A stretch of DNA of 64,000 nt from Fusobacteria bacterium ZRK30. Lineage in GTDB: Bacteria > Fusobacteriota > Fusobacteriia > Fusobacteriales > Fusobacteriaceae. The DNA lies in the NCBI GenBank assembly GCA_024628785.1, contig CP102405.1:1798001-1862000 (forward strand). Direction: 5' to 3'. This document shows, piece by piece, positions 43,713-53,424 of this stretch. The notes under the pieces were generated by a model. That model saw nothing but the letters and a program-made list of their open reading frames with translations. It was not told where the DNA came from and searched no databases. Each line of letters opens with the position of its first letter. Within the stretch, counting starts at the first letter, position 1. The translations under genes were made by a program, and so were the position numbers.

Positions 43713-43744
43713 TTGACTATATAGTATAATATATAGTTTATAAT
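43713..43744 (+). promoter_or_regulatory. MerR-type promoter of the MATE gene
   Basis: TTGACT (43713-43718), unusually long 20-bp spacer, TATAAT (43739-43744). The spacer holds the dyad ACTATATA / TATATAGT. Over-long spacers with a central dyad are the hallmark of MerR activation. Confidence 0.75.
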
Positions 43745-43769
43745 GTATAGAGAAACAAGGAGGTTAGTT

Positions 43770-45122
43770 ATGAAAAATTTAAGCCTGGAAAACGGGTGTG
43801 TAAAAAAAGTATTTTTTAAGTTCGCAATCCCTAGTATAGCAGGGTTATTGATTGTATCTATACAGATAATGATAGATGGAATGTTTATAGGAAATATCGT
43901 CGGACCCAGAGGTCTTGCAGCGGTTAATTTAGCTATGCCCTATATGAACACAATTATGAGTATCGTCATGATGATCTCAGCTGGTGGGGCAGTATTAGCT
44001 TCTATCTCTTTAGGGAAAAATCAAAAACAAAGAGCGGGAGAGATTGCTACCTTTACTCTGGTATCATATTTAATAATAGTCGGTGTAATCTCCATAGGAA
44101 GTCTGCTTTTTTTAGATAAAATAATATTATTTTTAGGAGCAGACGCAGGGTTATTACCCCTAGTAAAAGCTTATATGAAGCCCTTATTATTATTGTGTAT
44201 AGCTTTGAATCTTCCTATCTATACAGAAACATTTGCTAGAGTTGGAGAAAAACCAAACTCTGTTTTTTTAAGTGGTTTTGTATGCTGTCTGAGTAATATA
44301 ATCATGGATTACCTGTTTATTGTAAAATTTGGTTGGGGAATATCTGGAGCAGCTTATGCCACAGCAATAGCAAACCTCTTAGGTGGATTAACACTATTTG
44401 GTTATTTTTTCAACGGAAGATCACAAATACAATTTTATAAGGTTAAGCAAGACTTTAAATTATTAAAAAATATACTCTATAACGGAAGTTCTGAGATGTT
44501 GACAGTGGTTTCTACATCAATAGCAGCTTTTTTATTTAATAGAATAATTATGAAGGAAATAGGAGAAATAGGGATTTCAGCCCTTACAATAGTATTTTAT
44601 GTAAATACCATTGTTAACATCTCCCTCTATGGCCTGGCTCAGGCATTACAACCTATAATTTCATATAATTTAGGAGCAAAAAGAATACAGAAGATATATG
44701 ATGTATTAAAAGTTTCCCTCATAACTGGTGGATCTATAGGGGTCACATTCTTTGTTCTAATGAAGTTTTATAGTGCTCCCCTAGTAAATATGTTTACTGA
44801 TGGAAATGCTTCATTGACTACTTTAACAAACGAAGCTATTGCTTACTTTGTTTTTGCTTATATATTTTCTTTTATAAATATAATATCCAGTTCATTTCAT
44901 ACAGCTATAGAAAAACCGTTGGAATCTGCAAGTATAGCATGTCTCAGATCCCTTATTTTTGTTGGAATATTCCTTTTTACCCTTCCCTCTATATTTGGAG
45001 CCAAGGGGATATGGATGGCTATTCCTATGGCAGAAATTACCTGCCTGATTATAAGCACCTTTATGATGATGAAATCTTTTAGAAAAATCGAAAATAATAT
45101 GCAACTCGCTGTAATAAATTAA
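43770..45122 (+). CDS. MATE family efflux pump
   Basis: 450 residues, 12 membrane helices in two homologous halves. The opening ENGCVKKVFFKFAIPSIAGLL and repeated MIDGMFIGNIVGPRGLAAVNLAMP are typical of the DinF/NorM-like group. It exports cationic drugs using Na+ or H+. ATG at 43770 follows AAGGAGG; an earlier in-frame ATG (43743) falls in the -10 element. Confidence 0.92.
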   Translation: MKNLSLENGCVKKVFFKFAIPSIAGLLIVSIQIMIDGMFIGNIVGPRGLAAVNLAMPYMNTIMSIVMMISAGGAVLASISLGKNQKQRAGEIATFTLVSYLIIVGVISIGSLLFLDKIILFLGADAGLLPLVKAYMKPLLLLCIALNLPIYTETFARVGEKPNSVFLSGFVCCLSNIIMDYLFIVKFGWGISGAAYATAIANLLGGLTLFGYFFNGRSQIQFYKVKQDFKLLKNILYNGSSEMLTVVSTSIAAFLFNRIIMKEIGEIGISALTIVFYVNTIVNISLYGLAQALQPIISYNLGAKRIQKIYDVLKVSLITGGSIGVTFFVLMKFYSAPLVNMFTDGNASLTTLTNEAIAYFVFAYIFSFINIISSSFHTAIEKPLESASIACLRSLIFVGIFLFTLPSIFGAKGIWMAIPMAEITCLIISTFMMMKSFRKIENNMQLAVIN

Positions 45123-45124
45123 CT

Positions 45125-45171
45125 AAAAAATGCTGCTTGCTCCCTAATGGAAGTAAAAGCAGCATTTTTTT
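45125..45171. terminator. Bidirectional terminator
   Basis: AAATGCTGCTT / AAGCAGCATTTTTTT between MATE and the convergent DUF554 gene. Confidence 0.85.
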
Positions 45172-45173
45172 AT

Positions 45174-45851
45174 CTAAATAATTCCAAAAACTTTTGCTAT
45201 AAATGGAATTAAAAGAGCAGGAAGAAAGTTTAAAATTTTTATTTTAGCCATCCCCAGAATATTTATTCCCGTTCCTAAAATAAAGATCCCTCCCAATATA
45301 GTCAGCTGATTTAAGAGCTCTGGAGTTACTATATCCTGCATTGCACTAGCTCCAAGATATATACTTCCCTGCCAGAGAAAAAGTATAATCCCTACCAGGG
45401 CTATGGATATTCCATAATTTATTGAAAGAATTATAGAAGTTATTCCATCCAGCACAGCATTGGCATAAAGCATGGTATTATCTCCTCTTATGGCACTCTC
45501 TATAGGCCCTACTATAGACAATGCTCCGACACAAAACAATATAACTCCGATAACTATCCCCTGTACCGGGTTCTGAGTCCCTTCATATTTTTTACTTATA
45601 AGATCTATTTTTTTATCCAAATTGATCCATTCTCCCAATACAGCTCCTATTCCTATACTGAGTATGAATACCAATGGATTGTCTATAAGGGTCATTCCCT
45701 TTGAAATATTAGATATCCCTATGGCCATTGCGACAAAACCCATTCCCTGTATGGTTCTCTCTTTGTATCGTTCTTCAATTCCCTTATTAAGGAAACTTCC
45801 TATTGTTGCTCCTGCTACTATAGTAGCCGTATTTACTATTGTTCCCAGCAT
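45174..45851 (-). CDS. DUF554 family membrane protein
   Basis: 225 residues with about seven helices, starting MLGTIVNTATIVAGATIGSF, the usual DUF554 opening, and containing FCVGALSIVGPIESAIRGDNTML, the family's conserved loop. Function unknown; putative transporter. ATG at 45851 behind GGGAGG; an in-frame start at 45866 overlaps that site. Confidence 0.9.
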   Translation of the reverse strand: MLGTIVNTATIVAGATIGSFLNKGIEERYKERTIQGMGFVAMAIGISNISKGMTLIDNPLVFILSIGIGAVLGEWINLDKKIDLISKKYEGTQNPVQGIVIGVILFCVGALSIVGPIESAIRGDNTMLYANAVLDGITSIILSINYGISIALVGIILFLWQGSIYLGASAMQDIVTPELLNQLTILGGIFILGTGINILGMAKIKILNFLPALLIPFIAKVFGII

Positions 45852-45926
45852 TTTTCTTCCTCCCATTTAGATACTTTATATAATTTGAAGTATACAGTCT
45901 CCACCTGGTAGAGAGTCAATGCTAAA

Positions 45927-46727
45927 TTATTTTTTCTTTATCTCTATCCTCCTGATATATTCCTTTTCAGCAGGAGATATAGAAGTACTTACCAGAGCTA
46001 TCTCATAGAATAACCCCTCTGTTTCTAGGTTATTATCTTTTATATATCTTTCTAAAATTTTATAATATTTAGGAGAATCATCTCTTTTCCCTTTAAAATA
46101 TATGGTCAAATATTCCCCTTCCGGCTTTATAGAAACATTTGAAAGGTTTTTAAAATCTTTATTGATTAAATAAACACCTGTATATTTATTATAATCAGAA
46201 TACTCTTCCATCAAAAGACCTACATTTCCCAAGGTCAATGAATGGGAAAAATCTGTTTTTTCCCCTAACGCCCTCACTAAAAGCTCCAAATCACATTCTT
46301 TGTAGAACTCTTTATCTATGGTAAATATTTTCTCCGGCTCCATATGTTGAACCAATACCTTTTCAAAGTCAGGAATATTTTTTACCTCTTCTATATAACA
46401 GAGTCTCTCCTCCACACTTTTTTTAGCACACTCTAGCTCCTTTATTGTCCTTTCTAACTCTTCTTTCTGTTCTAAAAAAATTGTTTTTAGGAGGGAAATC
46501 TCTCCATTTTCTGTATATTCCCTTATTCTATCCAGGGGAATCTTGCTGTATCTTAAATTTAAAATATTATTTAACAGTTCAAATTGATCTGAAAAATAAT
46601 ATCGATATCCTGTATCTTTATCTATATATCCAGCTTTAAATATCCCTTTATTATGGTAGTGCCTCAATGTGGTTATAGGTATATTAAAAAGTTTACTGAC
46701 CTCTCCTATACTGTATTTTATTTTCAT
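45927..46727 (-). CDS. MerR family regulator with GyrI-like domain
   Basis: 266 residues. HTH YSIGEVSKLFNIPITTLRHYHNKGIF, coiled-coil linker (about 80-125), ligand-binding C-terminal domain. Start at ATG 46727 behind GAGGAG. Same architecture as 42873 but clearly diverged. It is not next to an obvious pump; DUF554 downstream on the same strand (75 bp) may be its target or operon mate. Confidence 0.88.
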   Translation of the reverse strand: MKIKYSIGEVSKLFNIPITTLRHYHNKGIFKAGYIDKDTGYRYYFSDQFELLNNILNLRYSKIPLDRIREYTENGEISLLKTIFLEQKEELERTIKELECAKKSVEERLCYIEEVKNIPDFEKVLVQHMEPEKIFTIDKEFYKECDLELLVRALGEKTDFSHSLTLGNVGLLMEEYSDYNKYTGVYLINKDFKNLSNVSIKPEGEYLTIYFKGKRDDSPKYYKILERYIKDNNLETEGLFYEIALVSTSISPAEKEYIRRIEIKKK

Positions 46728-46890
46728 CTCCTCCTCTGTCTTTTGAATAAACATTATCTTAGTAATTAAATGATACTATAGATCCAATTAATAATTCAAT
46801 CTTTCCCCAAAAAATATTATATATAAAAAAGAGCCACTTTATTAAACTGACTCTTTCAAATATTTTTATTCCTCATATTAAATTTATAAC

Positions 46891-47145
46891 TTAACTACTA
46901 ATAGGCATTGGTTCAAACCAGTTTTCTACCGGTTCATTTCTAGAATAAAACATTGCAGGAATTATTCTTGCTGGAAACCTTCCATATATCTGCTCATTTT
47001 TATTCCAATAAATATACGATTGTAATTGTATTTTTTCCAAAGATTTTATTACATGGAAGTCACTGGTATCATCTACTACTAAGTAAAAATCTTCATTTTT
47101 ATCTACCACTATCCCTTCTTCAAAAAAGTTTTCTGTATATCTCAT
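46891..47145 (-). CDS. Hypothetical protein (84 aa)
   Basis: Not recognised. A small soluble acidic protein with many aromatic residues (YWNKNEQIYGRFPARIIPAMFYSR) and an N-terminal beta-rich part. ATG at 47145 follows GAGGTGA; a GTG at 47154 overlaps the site. No neighbours on the same strand within 150 bp upstream apart from the disrupted FUSC gene further away. Confidence 0.6.
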   Translation of the reverse strand: MRYTENFFEEGIVVDKNEDFYLVVDDTSDFHVIKSLEKIQLQSYIYWNKNEQIYGRFPARIIPAMFYSRNEPVENWFEPMPISS

Positions 47146-47309
47146 TACAATCACCTCACTATTATTTGATGACGTACTCTGCTGTTAATATAACTATACC
47201 TTTTTTTACCTATAAATCCTTTTTGTTTTTTTCCTCTATATTCTTTCTGCTTCTTTGATTTAATATTCTATATACTTCTTAAACAAAATTTTAATAAAAA
47301 AAAGAAGAG

Positions 47310-49030
47310 TTACCTCCCCTGATTTTTCCAAAAATAATTTCTGTTGTCAAAATTTTCCATATAATGTTTCATCAATTCTAAAATTTCTATTATCATTGTA
47401 TCATCTATAGGACTTTCGAGTAAATTTTCAATTTTATCCTTGTATTTTAATATTTCTTGTGAATTTTCCATCCTTATAGAAACTATAGAACTTTTTACAA
47501 AATCACTTATCAAGATCAAAACTTCTACATATTTTACATCTATATCATTACTTCTTATCCTGGAGTACATTAATTTTAATTTATCCATAAATACAAGACT
47601 GTCTTTAAGTATCACCTTACTATTTTCTTCTCCGGCATTTTCCAGGTCTTTTATAAGGATTTCTCTAAACATATAACCCCTCATAATATATTCATCTAAA
47701 TGTTTTTTCCCTTTATTACCTAAAAGGTTTATCATTTCATCTAAAAGGACAACATCATTTTCAATCATTCGAATTAATCTTTTCTTTATGGTTACTCTGC
47801 TTCTGTCCTTTAATAAAAATTCTACAATGTACACTATTGTTCCTGCCATAATTGTATATAACATCCTGTGCATATAACTATTTTCCGGTGACAGATATGA
47901 TAAACTCATGAGTACTGCACTAATTGTTGCAAATATTACAACTGCAACATATGAAACTCTCATCAGACAGAAGGATGGATAAAAAGATAGGATTGCTATA
48001 ATCAATCTCCCTTCAGTACTTGGAACTGCTAAAATTATAATACTTACAGTGAGTAATCCAAATACTGTCCCTAGTATTCTGTCCCAAATTTTCTTTTTAG
48101 AATCCTTTCCATAGGGCTGTGCTATAACTACCATAGCAGTCGGCAGCCAGACTGCTTTAACCATTCCAAATTTTTGAAATATAAATATCCCTATTGTAAA
48201 AGTTGTCGCAAGCTGTATAGCATGCCTCATCCTGGTTGTATTCAGAGACAAACTCTCTTTCAGATAATATAGTGTCTTACGATTTTTTTTATACTCCCTT
48301 TCAGACTCATTTTCTTTTTTAACCAACAAATTTTTACGATTTTTCAAGATAACTTTTGCTGTATTTACAGGAATTCTCAATGTTTTTATATCTATATCTT
48401 TATTATTCTTTACATCTTTTAAAAAAATTTCCAGTTCTAGATATTTATCCTGAGTAAAAGGCTCTTTTTTATTCTTTATTCTAAATCTTTCAATGAGCTG
48501 ATGGAGAGAAAGGACAAATTCAAAACTTTTTTTCCCCTTTTCATCTCCTAAATATGATCCATAGGAAGTTTTATAAAATTCATCTAAAAATTTTTTATAA
48601 AATTTTCGTCCCTCTTCTCTTGCCCTTTGAATATTTTTTCCATTTCTGCAGGATTTCACCTCTTCTATGAGGGAATCCAAATAGTCTTCCACCGCCTGTT
48701 CCATCCTATCATTGGGATTATTTCTACAGAATATTCGAATATATAGATAACCTACTAAAATCCCTATTAAAACCCCGAGTAAACTTTTTAGATAATCATT
48801 TGGTTCCTTATTAAAAAATGAATAGATATAGATATACATAGCCGGGACATGGGCTAGAAATCCCCCCAGGTACTCCTCCAATGAGAAAAAAGCTGTAACC
48901 CCTACAAATATAAAAGTACATGCTACCAGAGCTGTGGTACTTTCCTTAGCAATATATGGTATGAGTACAGCCAGACTAAAAATTATCCATAGATTTATAG
49001 TTCTGATGGTTATTCTTTTTTTATCTTACG
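47310..49030 (-). pseudogene. FUSC/aromatic acid exporter-like protein, 5' end lost to IS
   Basis: The open frame runs from about 49024 with no plausible start until a TTG at 48881. It encodes membrane helices (IRTINLWIIFSLAVLIPYI..), a long cytoplasmic region, then a FUSC-type membrane block (VWLPTAMVVIAQPYGKDSKKKIWDRILGTVFG) and a C-terminal cytoplasmic domain. An IS30-type element abuts the 5' side. A matching N-terminal fragment is at 50083-50257. The frames do not join cleanly after removing the element (a TGA intervenes). The family exports aromatic acids or is involved in envelope stress. Confidence 0.75.
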
Positions 49031-50082
49031 TTGTCAAATTAAATGCAACACTTTTCAATTTCACCCCAAAATACTTCTTTTGGGGTTTTCCAATTTAAAC
49101 ACTTCCTTGGTCTATTATTAATTTTGTTTACCGCTTTATAAAATTCACATCTCTTTATCTTACTAAAAATAGTCCCTTTAGGGAAAGTTCTCCTTAATAA
49201 ACCGTTTGTATTCTCATTTGTTCCTCTCTCCCATGAGTGATAAGGGTTAGCAAAATAAGCTTTAATACCTAATGCTTCCTCTAATTCTTTAAATTTAGAG
49301 AATTCTTTCCCGTTATCCGATGTAAATGTTTTTATGTATTCTTTAGGTATATATTTAAAATTCTCTATTGTTGCCTCATTAAAAGTATCTGATTTTCTAT
49401 TAATCATTAGCTCCGCTACAAGATATCTTGATTTCCTATCAACATAAGTCATCATAGCACCTTTTTTTCCTGCGCCAACGATAGTATCGCTTTCAAAATG
49501 ACCAATCTCACTTCTATCATTCGCTTCTTCAGACCTTTCTTCTATCATCTTTTTATTAGGGATTTTACCCCTTGTTTCTTTCAATCCTCTAGGCTTTTGT
49601 TTGCCTTTTCTAGTTAAAAGGTATTTAGTACTCTCCGTAAGAAAATCAAGATATATTGCTCTATAAATTGTTTTAAATGAAATAGAATATTGGTTGTCTA
49701 ATTTAGCTCTTCCTGATATTTGTTCTGGACTCCAACCTGATTCTAACTTTTCTTGAATATCTACCAAAAGGATCGAATCTCTTAATTTGTGCTTTCTTCC
49801 ACAAAGTTGTTTTTTTTTTGTATAAAAACTGGGCTTTATTAGGAGTGTACTCACCATCAACTGAATTTCTATTAATTTCTCTATAAATACTAACTCTATT
49901 TTTCTTTAATTTAGCTGCAATAAAACTAATTGATTTTTTTTGCGCTAAAAATTTAAATATACTTTCTCTTTCTTCAATGGTAAAATGTTTATGATTCATA
50001 AATACTCCTTTAATGTTTGGTCGCACTTACATTATACCAAGGAAATATTTATGAATTTTTTTTGTTGCATTTAATTATACAA
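49031..50082 (-). mobile_element. IS30 family insertion sequence
   Basis: About 1052 bp. Terminal inverted repeats are TTGT..AATTAAATGCAAC (19 bp with two or three mismatches). The transposase fills the element. No clear target-site duplication is seen next to the ends (acg on one side, ttc on the other), so a later rearrangement or slightly misplaced ends are possible. Confidence 0.9.
49039..49999 (-). CDS. IS30 family transposase, frameshifted in a poly-A tract
   Basis: The first frame starts at ATG 49999 (ribosome site GGAG) and holds the helix-turn-helix (FTIEERESIFKFLAQKKSISFIAAKL). The catalytic frame holds the DDE residues (GHFESDTIVG, TFTSDNGKEF, ERGTNENTNGLLR). The two meet at a run of ten A on the coding strand (49819-49810); nine A would give one continuous protein. 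This is either an inactivating one-base insertion or a site of transcriptional slippage or frameshifting. Confidence 0.85.
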
Positions 50083-50257
50083 TTCAAGTATTCAAACCCT
50101 TTAAATTAAAAAAATATCCTCCCACTGCTGATACAGCACTTAAAAATGAAGGTATTCCTCCTAAAAGGTAAGAGGCTATCCCATAGGCCGTAACTCCTAT
50201 AAGTAATATTTTAAATGCCTCCCACAGCATTAATTTTTCATATAATTTTTTTAAAAT
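50083..50257 (-). pseudogene. N-terminal fragment of the disrupted FUSC gene
   Basis: Starts behind AGGAGG (50265-50270) at an in-frame ATT (50257) or an ATG (50230) and encodes two hydrophobic helices (AFKILLIGVTAYGIASYLLGG, SFLSAVSAVGGYFF). It ends at a stop beside the IS. The helices fit the first FUSC membrane segment. Confidence 0.55.
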
Positions 50258-50307
50258 TTTAATTCCTCCTCTAGCTTTCTACAAAATCTATTTATTATTA
50301 TAAATCT

Positions 50308-50466
50308 TTATCCCTTTTGTGTCCATAAAACTTGATAAAGATAAAAAATTAATATCATTAATTTTGAAATATAACTTAAAATCAATAAATTTAATTTCCA
50401 ATATTCATCGGTAATCCAATGTCCAACTGATTTTAAACTACTAGAAGTAACAGGCTTTCTAGGCAC
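50308..50466 (-). CDS. Small single-helix membrane protein (52 aa)
   Basis: GTG start at 50466 with an ideal AGGAGG site eight bases upstream. Basic N-terminus (PRKPVTSSSLKSVGHW), one hydrophobic helix (about 26-48), short polar end. It lies 38 bp upstream of the FUSC ribosome site on the same strand, so the two were probably one operon. Not recognised. Confidence 0.6.
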   Translation of the reverse strand: MPRKPVTSSSLKSVGHWITDEYWKLNLLILSYISKLMILIFYLYQVLWTQKG

Positions 50467-50492
50467 AAAAGAACCTCCTTTCCTGCTAATTT

Positions 50493-50527
50493 AAGTATAG
50501 CATAATAAAAAATTGTATGATATACTT
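50493..50527. promoter_or_regulatory. Operator candidate before YczE-like gene 1
   Basis: AAGTATAGCAT, 13 bp, ATGATATACTT: inverted repeat with one mismatch. The same form occurs at 51859-51894. Confidence 0.65.
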
Positions 50528-50561
50528 GTGAGAAATATGTTATAGAACGTGGAGGTAAGTC

Positions 50562-51218
50562 ATGAAAAAAGAGGTCCTAAGATATTTAAAATTATTTTTA
50601 GGTTTATTTATTTGTTCCTTAGGAGTAATTATTATTATTAAATCTAATTTAGGATTTTCTCCATGGGATGTCTTACACCAGGGGATATCCAAAGTCACTC
50701 ACATCACAATAGGTCAGGCTAGTATTTTTGTTGGATTCATAGTTATAATTCTGGATTTTTTTCTGGGAGAGAGAATAGGAAGTGGCAGTATATTAAATAT
50801 TATTTTAGGAGGTGTCTTTATGGACTTAATTCTTTCTCTGGACATAGTTCCTCTAGGTACAGGCGTACCCATAGGAATTTTTATGATGTTTTTGGGATTA
50901 CTGGTACTCAGTCTAGGATGTTATCTTTATATCTCTACCGGTCTGGGATGCGGTCCTAGAGATGCCCTTATGGTTGCCCTAACCAAAAAAACCAGACTTT
51001 CAGTAAGAGCAGTAAGGAATATCATTGAGATCAGTGTTTTAAGTACAGGATACCTTCTTGGAGGATATGCAGGAGCGGGAACAATTCTCACAGCTATTTT
51101 CACAGGGAGTTTTATTCAGGGAGTTTTCAAACTTTTCAAATTTGATGTGAAATCTGTAGTTCATCGGGATATAAAAAGTGAAGTTGTTTCATTAAAAAGA
51201 TTCATAGTTGATAGATAA
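50562..51218 (+). CDS. YczE/YitT-like membrane protein, paralogue 1
   Basis: 218 residues with about five helices. Typical features are SNLGFSPWDVLHQGISK and GLGCGPRDALMVAL, conserved in the COG2364 (YczE) group of putative transporters. It is roughly 80 percent identical by eye to the gene at 51952, and the two flank an XRE-cupin regulator. Cargo unknown. Confidence 0.88.
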   Translation: MKKEVLRYLKLFLGLFICSLGVIIIIKSNLGFSPWDVLHQGISKVTHITIGQASIFVGFIVIILDFFLGERIGSGSILNIILGGVFMDLILSLDIVPLGTGVPIGIFMMFLGLLVLSLGCYLYISTGLGCGPRDALMVALTKKTRLSVRAVRNIIEISVLSTGYLLGGYAGAGTILTAIFTGSFIQGVFKLFKFDVKSVVHRDIKSEVVSLKRFIVDR

Positions 51219-51276
51219 AAAAATACTCCCAAACTTATTTGAGAGTATTTCTTATTTCATTGGATAAAAATATAAA

Positions 51277-51828
51277 TTAATTTTTATGATAGACATTGAT
51301 ATTTTGAAATCTGCACTTAATATTTTCTAAATTTGAATATTCATGATCTACATTTGCTCTAAATTTTAAGGCTTCCCCTGTTTTTAAAGTTATAGATTCT
51401 TTCCCTATTTTCACTCTCAGAACTCCTTCAATAACAAAGACATACTCCTCTACTTCATTTGGATGCTTAGGAGATGCATGAACACACCCCGGCTCTAAGT
51501 CTACATATAATATTTCAAAGTTGTCGTTATAGGAAAACATGGTGTAAATCTTCATATTTTCATCGCATTCCATTATCGGTTCTATATCTAAAGGTGAAAC
51601 AAACTGATAATTTAATTCGGGTTCCTTCATAAATTCTGAAAAAGGAACTTTCAGTCCTGAAGCAATTTTCCAGAGAGTTGTTACTGTAGGATTAGATATT
51701 CCCCTTTCTATCTGCCCCAGCATGGGCTTACTTACTCCTGTAGCAGCAGAAGCTTCATCTAAACTTAAATTCTGGCTTTTTCTTATGGACTTTAAATTTT
51801 GCCCAATTAATATATTTAATTCTTTCAT
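51277..51828 (-). CDS. XRE family regulator with cupin domain
   Basis: 183 residues. Helix-turn-helix (about 8-62; NLSLDEASAATGVSKPMLGQIERG) and a C-terminal cupin (about 105-180; PKHPNEVEEYVFVIEGVLRVKIG). Such proteins sense a small metabolite through the cupin and repress nearby transport genes. It lies between two YczE-like paralogues, each preceded by the same inverted repeat; one copy lies in its own promoter region. Confidence 0.9.
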   Translation of the reverse strand: MKELNILIGQNLKSIRKSQNLSLDEASAATGVSKPMLGQIERGISNPTVTTLWKIASGLKVPFSEFMKEPELNYQFVSPLDIEPIMECDENMKIYTMFSYNDNFEILYVDLEPGCVHASPKHPNEVEEYVFVIEGVLRVKIGKESITLKTGEALKFRANVDHEYSNLENIKCRFQNINVYHKN

Positions 51829-51858
51829 AATAACTTACTCCTTAAATTTTTATATAAT

Positions 51859-51894
51859 AAGTATAGCACAAAATATTTTTGTATGCTATACTAG
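51859..51894. promoter_or_regulatory. Operator candidate between the XRE-cupin gene and YczE-like gene 2
   Basis: AAGTATAGCA, spacer, TGCTATACTAG: inverted repeat AGTATAGCA / TGCTATACT. It matches the arms at 50493-50527 and serves a divergent intergenic region. Confidence 0.7.
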
Positions 51895-51951
51895 CTTGAA
51901 AAGATGTTATAAGATACAAAAATATGTTTTAATTTAATGCGGAGGTAAAGT

Positions 51952-52608
51952 ATGAAAAAAGAGATATTTAAATATTTGAAATTATTTTTAGGTTTATTTG
52001 TTTGTTCCCTAGGGATAATAGTTATCATTAAATCCAATCTGGGATTTTCTCCATGGGACGTATTACACCAAGGGATATCCAAGGTCAGTAACCTTACAAT
52101 AGGACAAGCCAGTATCTTTGTTGGATTCATAGTTATAACTCTGGATTTTTTTCTGGGAGAACGAATAGGAAGCGGTAGTATACTGAACATTATTTTTCTG
52201 GGGACCTTTATGGACTTGATCCTCTATCTAGAGATAGTTCCCTTAAGTAATAATATGTTCACAGGAGTTTTTATGATGTTTTCAGGGATGTTTATACTCA
52301 GTTTAGGATGCTATCTCTATATTTCTCCCGGTCTTGGATGCGGTCCAAGAGATGCACTTATGGTTGCCCTCACTAAGAAAACAAAGTTTTCAGTAGGAAC
52401 TGTGAGAAACATTATTGAGATCAGCGTCTTAATCACAGGATATCTTATGGGAGGATATGCAGGGGTAGGAACAGTTATCACTGCCCTCTTTACAGGAAGT
52501 TTTATCCAGGGAGTTTTTAAACTCTTCAAATTTGACGTGAAATCCGTAGTTCATAGGGATATAAGAAATGAAGTTGTTTCATTGAAAAGATTTGTAGTTA
52601 ACAGATAA
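51952..52608 (+). CDS. YczE/YitT-like membrane protein, paralogue 2
   Basis: 218 residues, same motifs as paralogue 1 (SNLGFSPWDVLHQGISK, GLGCGPRDALMVAL). Differences concentrate in the middle loop (EIVPLSNNMFTGV versus DIVPLGTGVPIGI), which may mark a change in cargo or partner. The duplication is recent enough to keep the promoter arms and C-terminal sequence. Confidence 0.88.
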   Translation: MKKEIFKYLKLFLGLFVCSLGIIVIIKSNLGFSPWDVLHQGISKVSNLTIGQASIFVGFIVITLDFFLGERIGSGSILNIIFLGTFMDLILYLEIVPLSNNMFTGVFMMFSGMFILSLGCYLYISPGLGCGPRDALMVALTKKTKFSVGTVRNIIEISVLITGYLMGGYAGVGTVITALFTGSFIQGVFKLFKFDVKSVVHRDIRNEVVSLKRFVVNR

Positions 52609-52611
52609 ATA

Positions 52612-52648
52612 AAAGGTACTCTCATAGAATTTGAGAGTACCTTTTTTA
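52612..52648 (+). terminator. Terminator of YczE-like gene 2
   Basis: AAAGGTACTCTCA / TGAGAGTACCTTTTTT. Paralogue 1 has a related but weaker one at 51219-51250. Confidence 0.9.
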
Positions 52649-52699
52649 TTGCATTGAATTTAAGTGAAAGTTATATGAAATAATCTTTATGAATCTTAC

Positions 52700-52918
52700 T
52701 TATTTCATTATTATTCCCACAATAAGTAAGCCAATAATAAATAATAATAATTTATAGTTATTGTCCTCTACACCATTATCATTTTCTAAATCATATATTT
52801 TCTGATGTGATATCTGATTCTCTTTTATTAAATTTTCGTTTTCTTTTCTAAGTTCCTTAATTTCCTCCATTACTGTTTTTAATTCTTTTTCAAGAATTTC
52901 ATACTTTAATTTTGTCAT
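52700..52918 (-). CDS. Small coiled-coil, tail-anchored protein (72 aa)
   Basis: Residues 1-45 form a charged coiled coil (EKELKTVMEEIKELRKENENL), residues 54-71 a C-terminal hydrophobic helix. Ribosome site AAGGAG precedes the ATG. Not a named family; could be a membrane-tethered adaptor. Compare 26589, which has the same parts in reverse order. Confidence 0.6.
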   Translation of the reverse strand: MTKLKYEILEKELKTVMEEIKELRKENENLIKENQISHQKIYDLENDNGVEDNNYKLLLFIIGLLIVGIIMK

Positions 52919-53424
52919 CTATATTCTCCTTGATTATTTATTCCTTTTTTCTATCTATCCCTTAAAAACGAAAGAAAACTCTAGAATTCTTTACTCGTAA
53001 ATCTTTTTGTTTCACTGAATAATTTCAAAAATTTAGTTTACCCTTTCTTTTTTTCATTTGATTCGACGAGAATAAATAGAAAAAAGTTTAAAAACATTAA
53101 AAAAAATTAATTTATTTTTTTACAATTTTTTATCTGGAAAAAAACAATAAAACACCTCTTAGTAAAATATTGTCCTGTTTATAATTTGAATGTTTTAATT
53201 GGTTCTAGTGTTTATAATAAAAAAATAAGAAGTCTTAGTTTATTATTAATGAATTCTAATAATTTTAAGTTCTTTTAATAAACATTTGGTTTTTAAAAAA
53301 AGCATTTTGGAAAACTTGCATTTTTTTTGCGTATAATATACTATAAATAACTTACCAATGTAAAAGTAGTGTAAAAACTATGTAAAAACTGTGTAAAAAT
53401 AAATTTTAGGGAGAGTAAAAAATT
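52919..53424 (+). promoter_or_regulatory. Long AT-rich leader of the adhesin cluster
   Basis: No gene. It holds TATAAT at 53335 with a poor -35 and three tandem 11-bp repeats of the form GTAAAAACTRT at about 53358-53400, just before the ribosome site. The sequence TAAATTTTAGGGAGAGTAAAAA before the 53425 start recurs before the 54490 gene. Confidence 0.45.
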
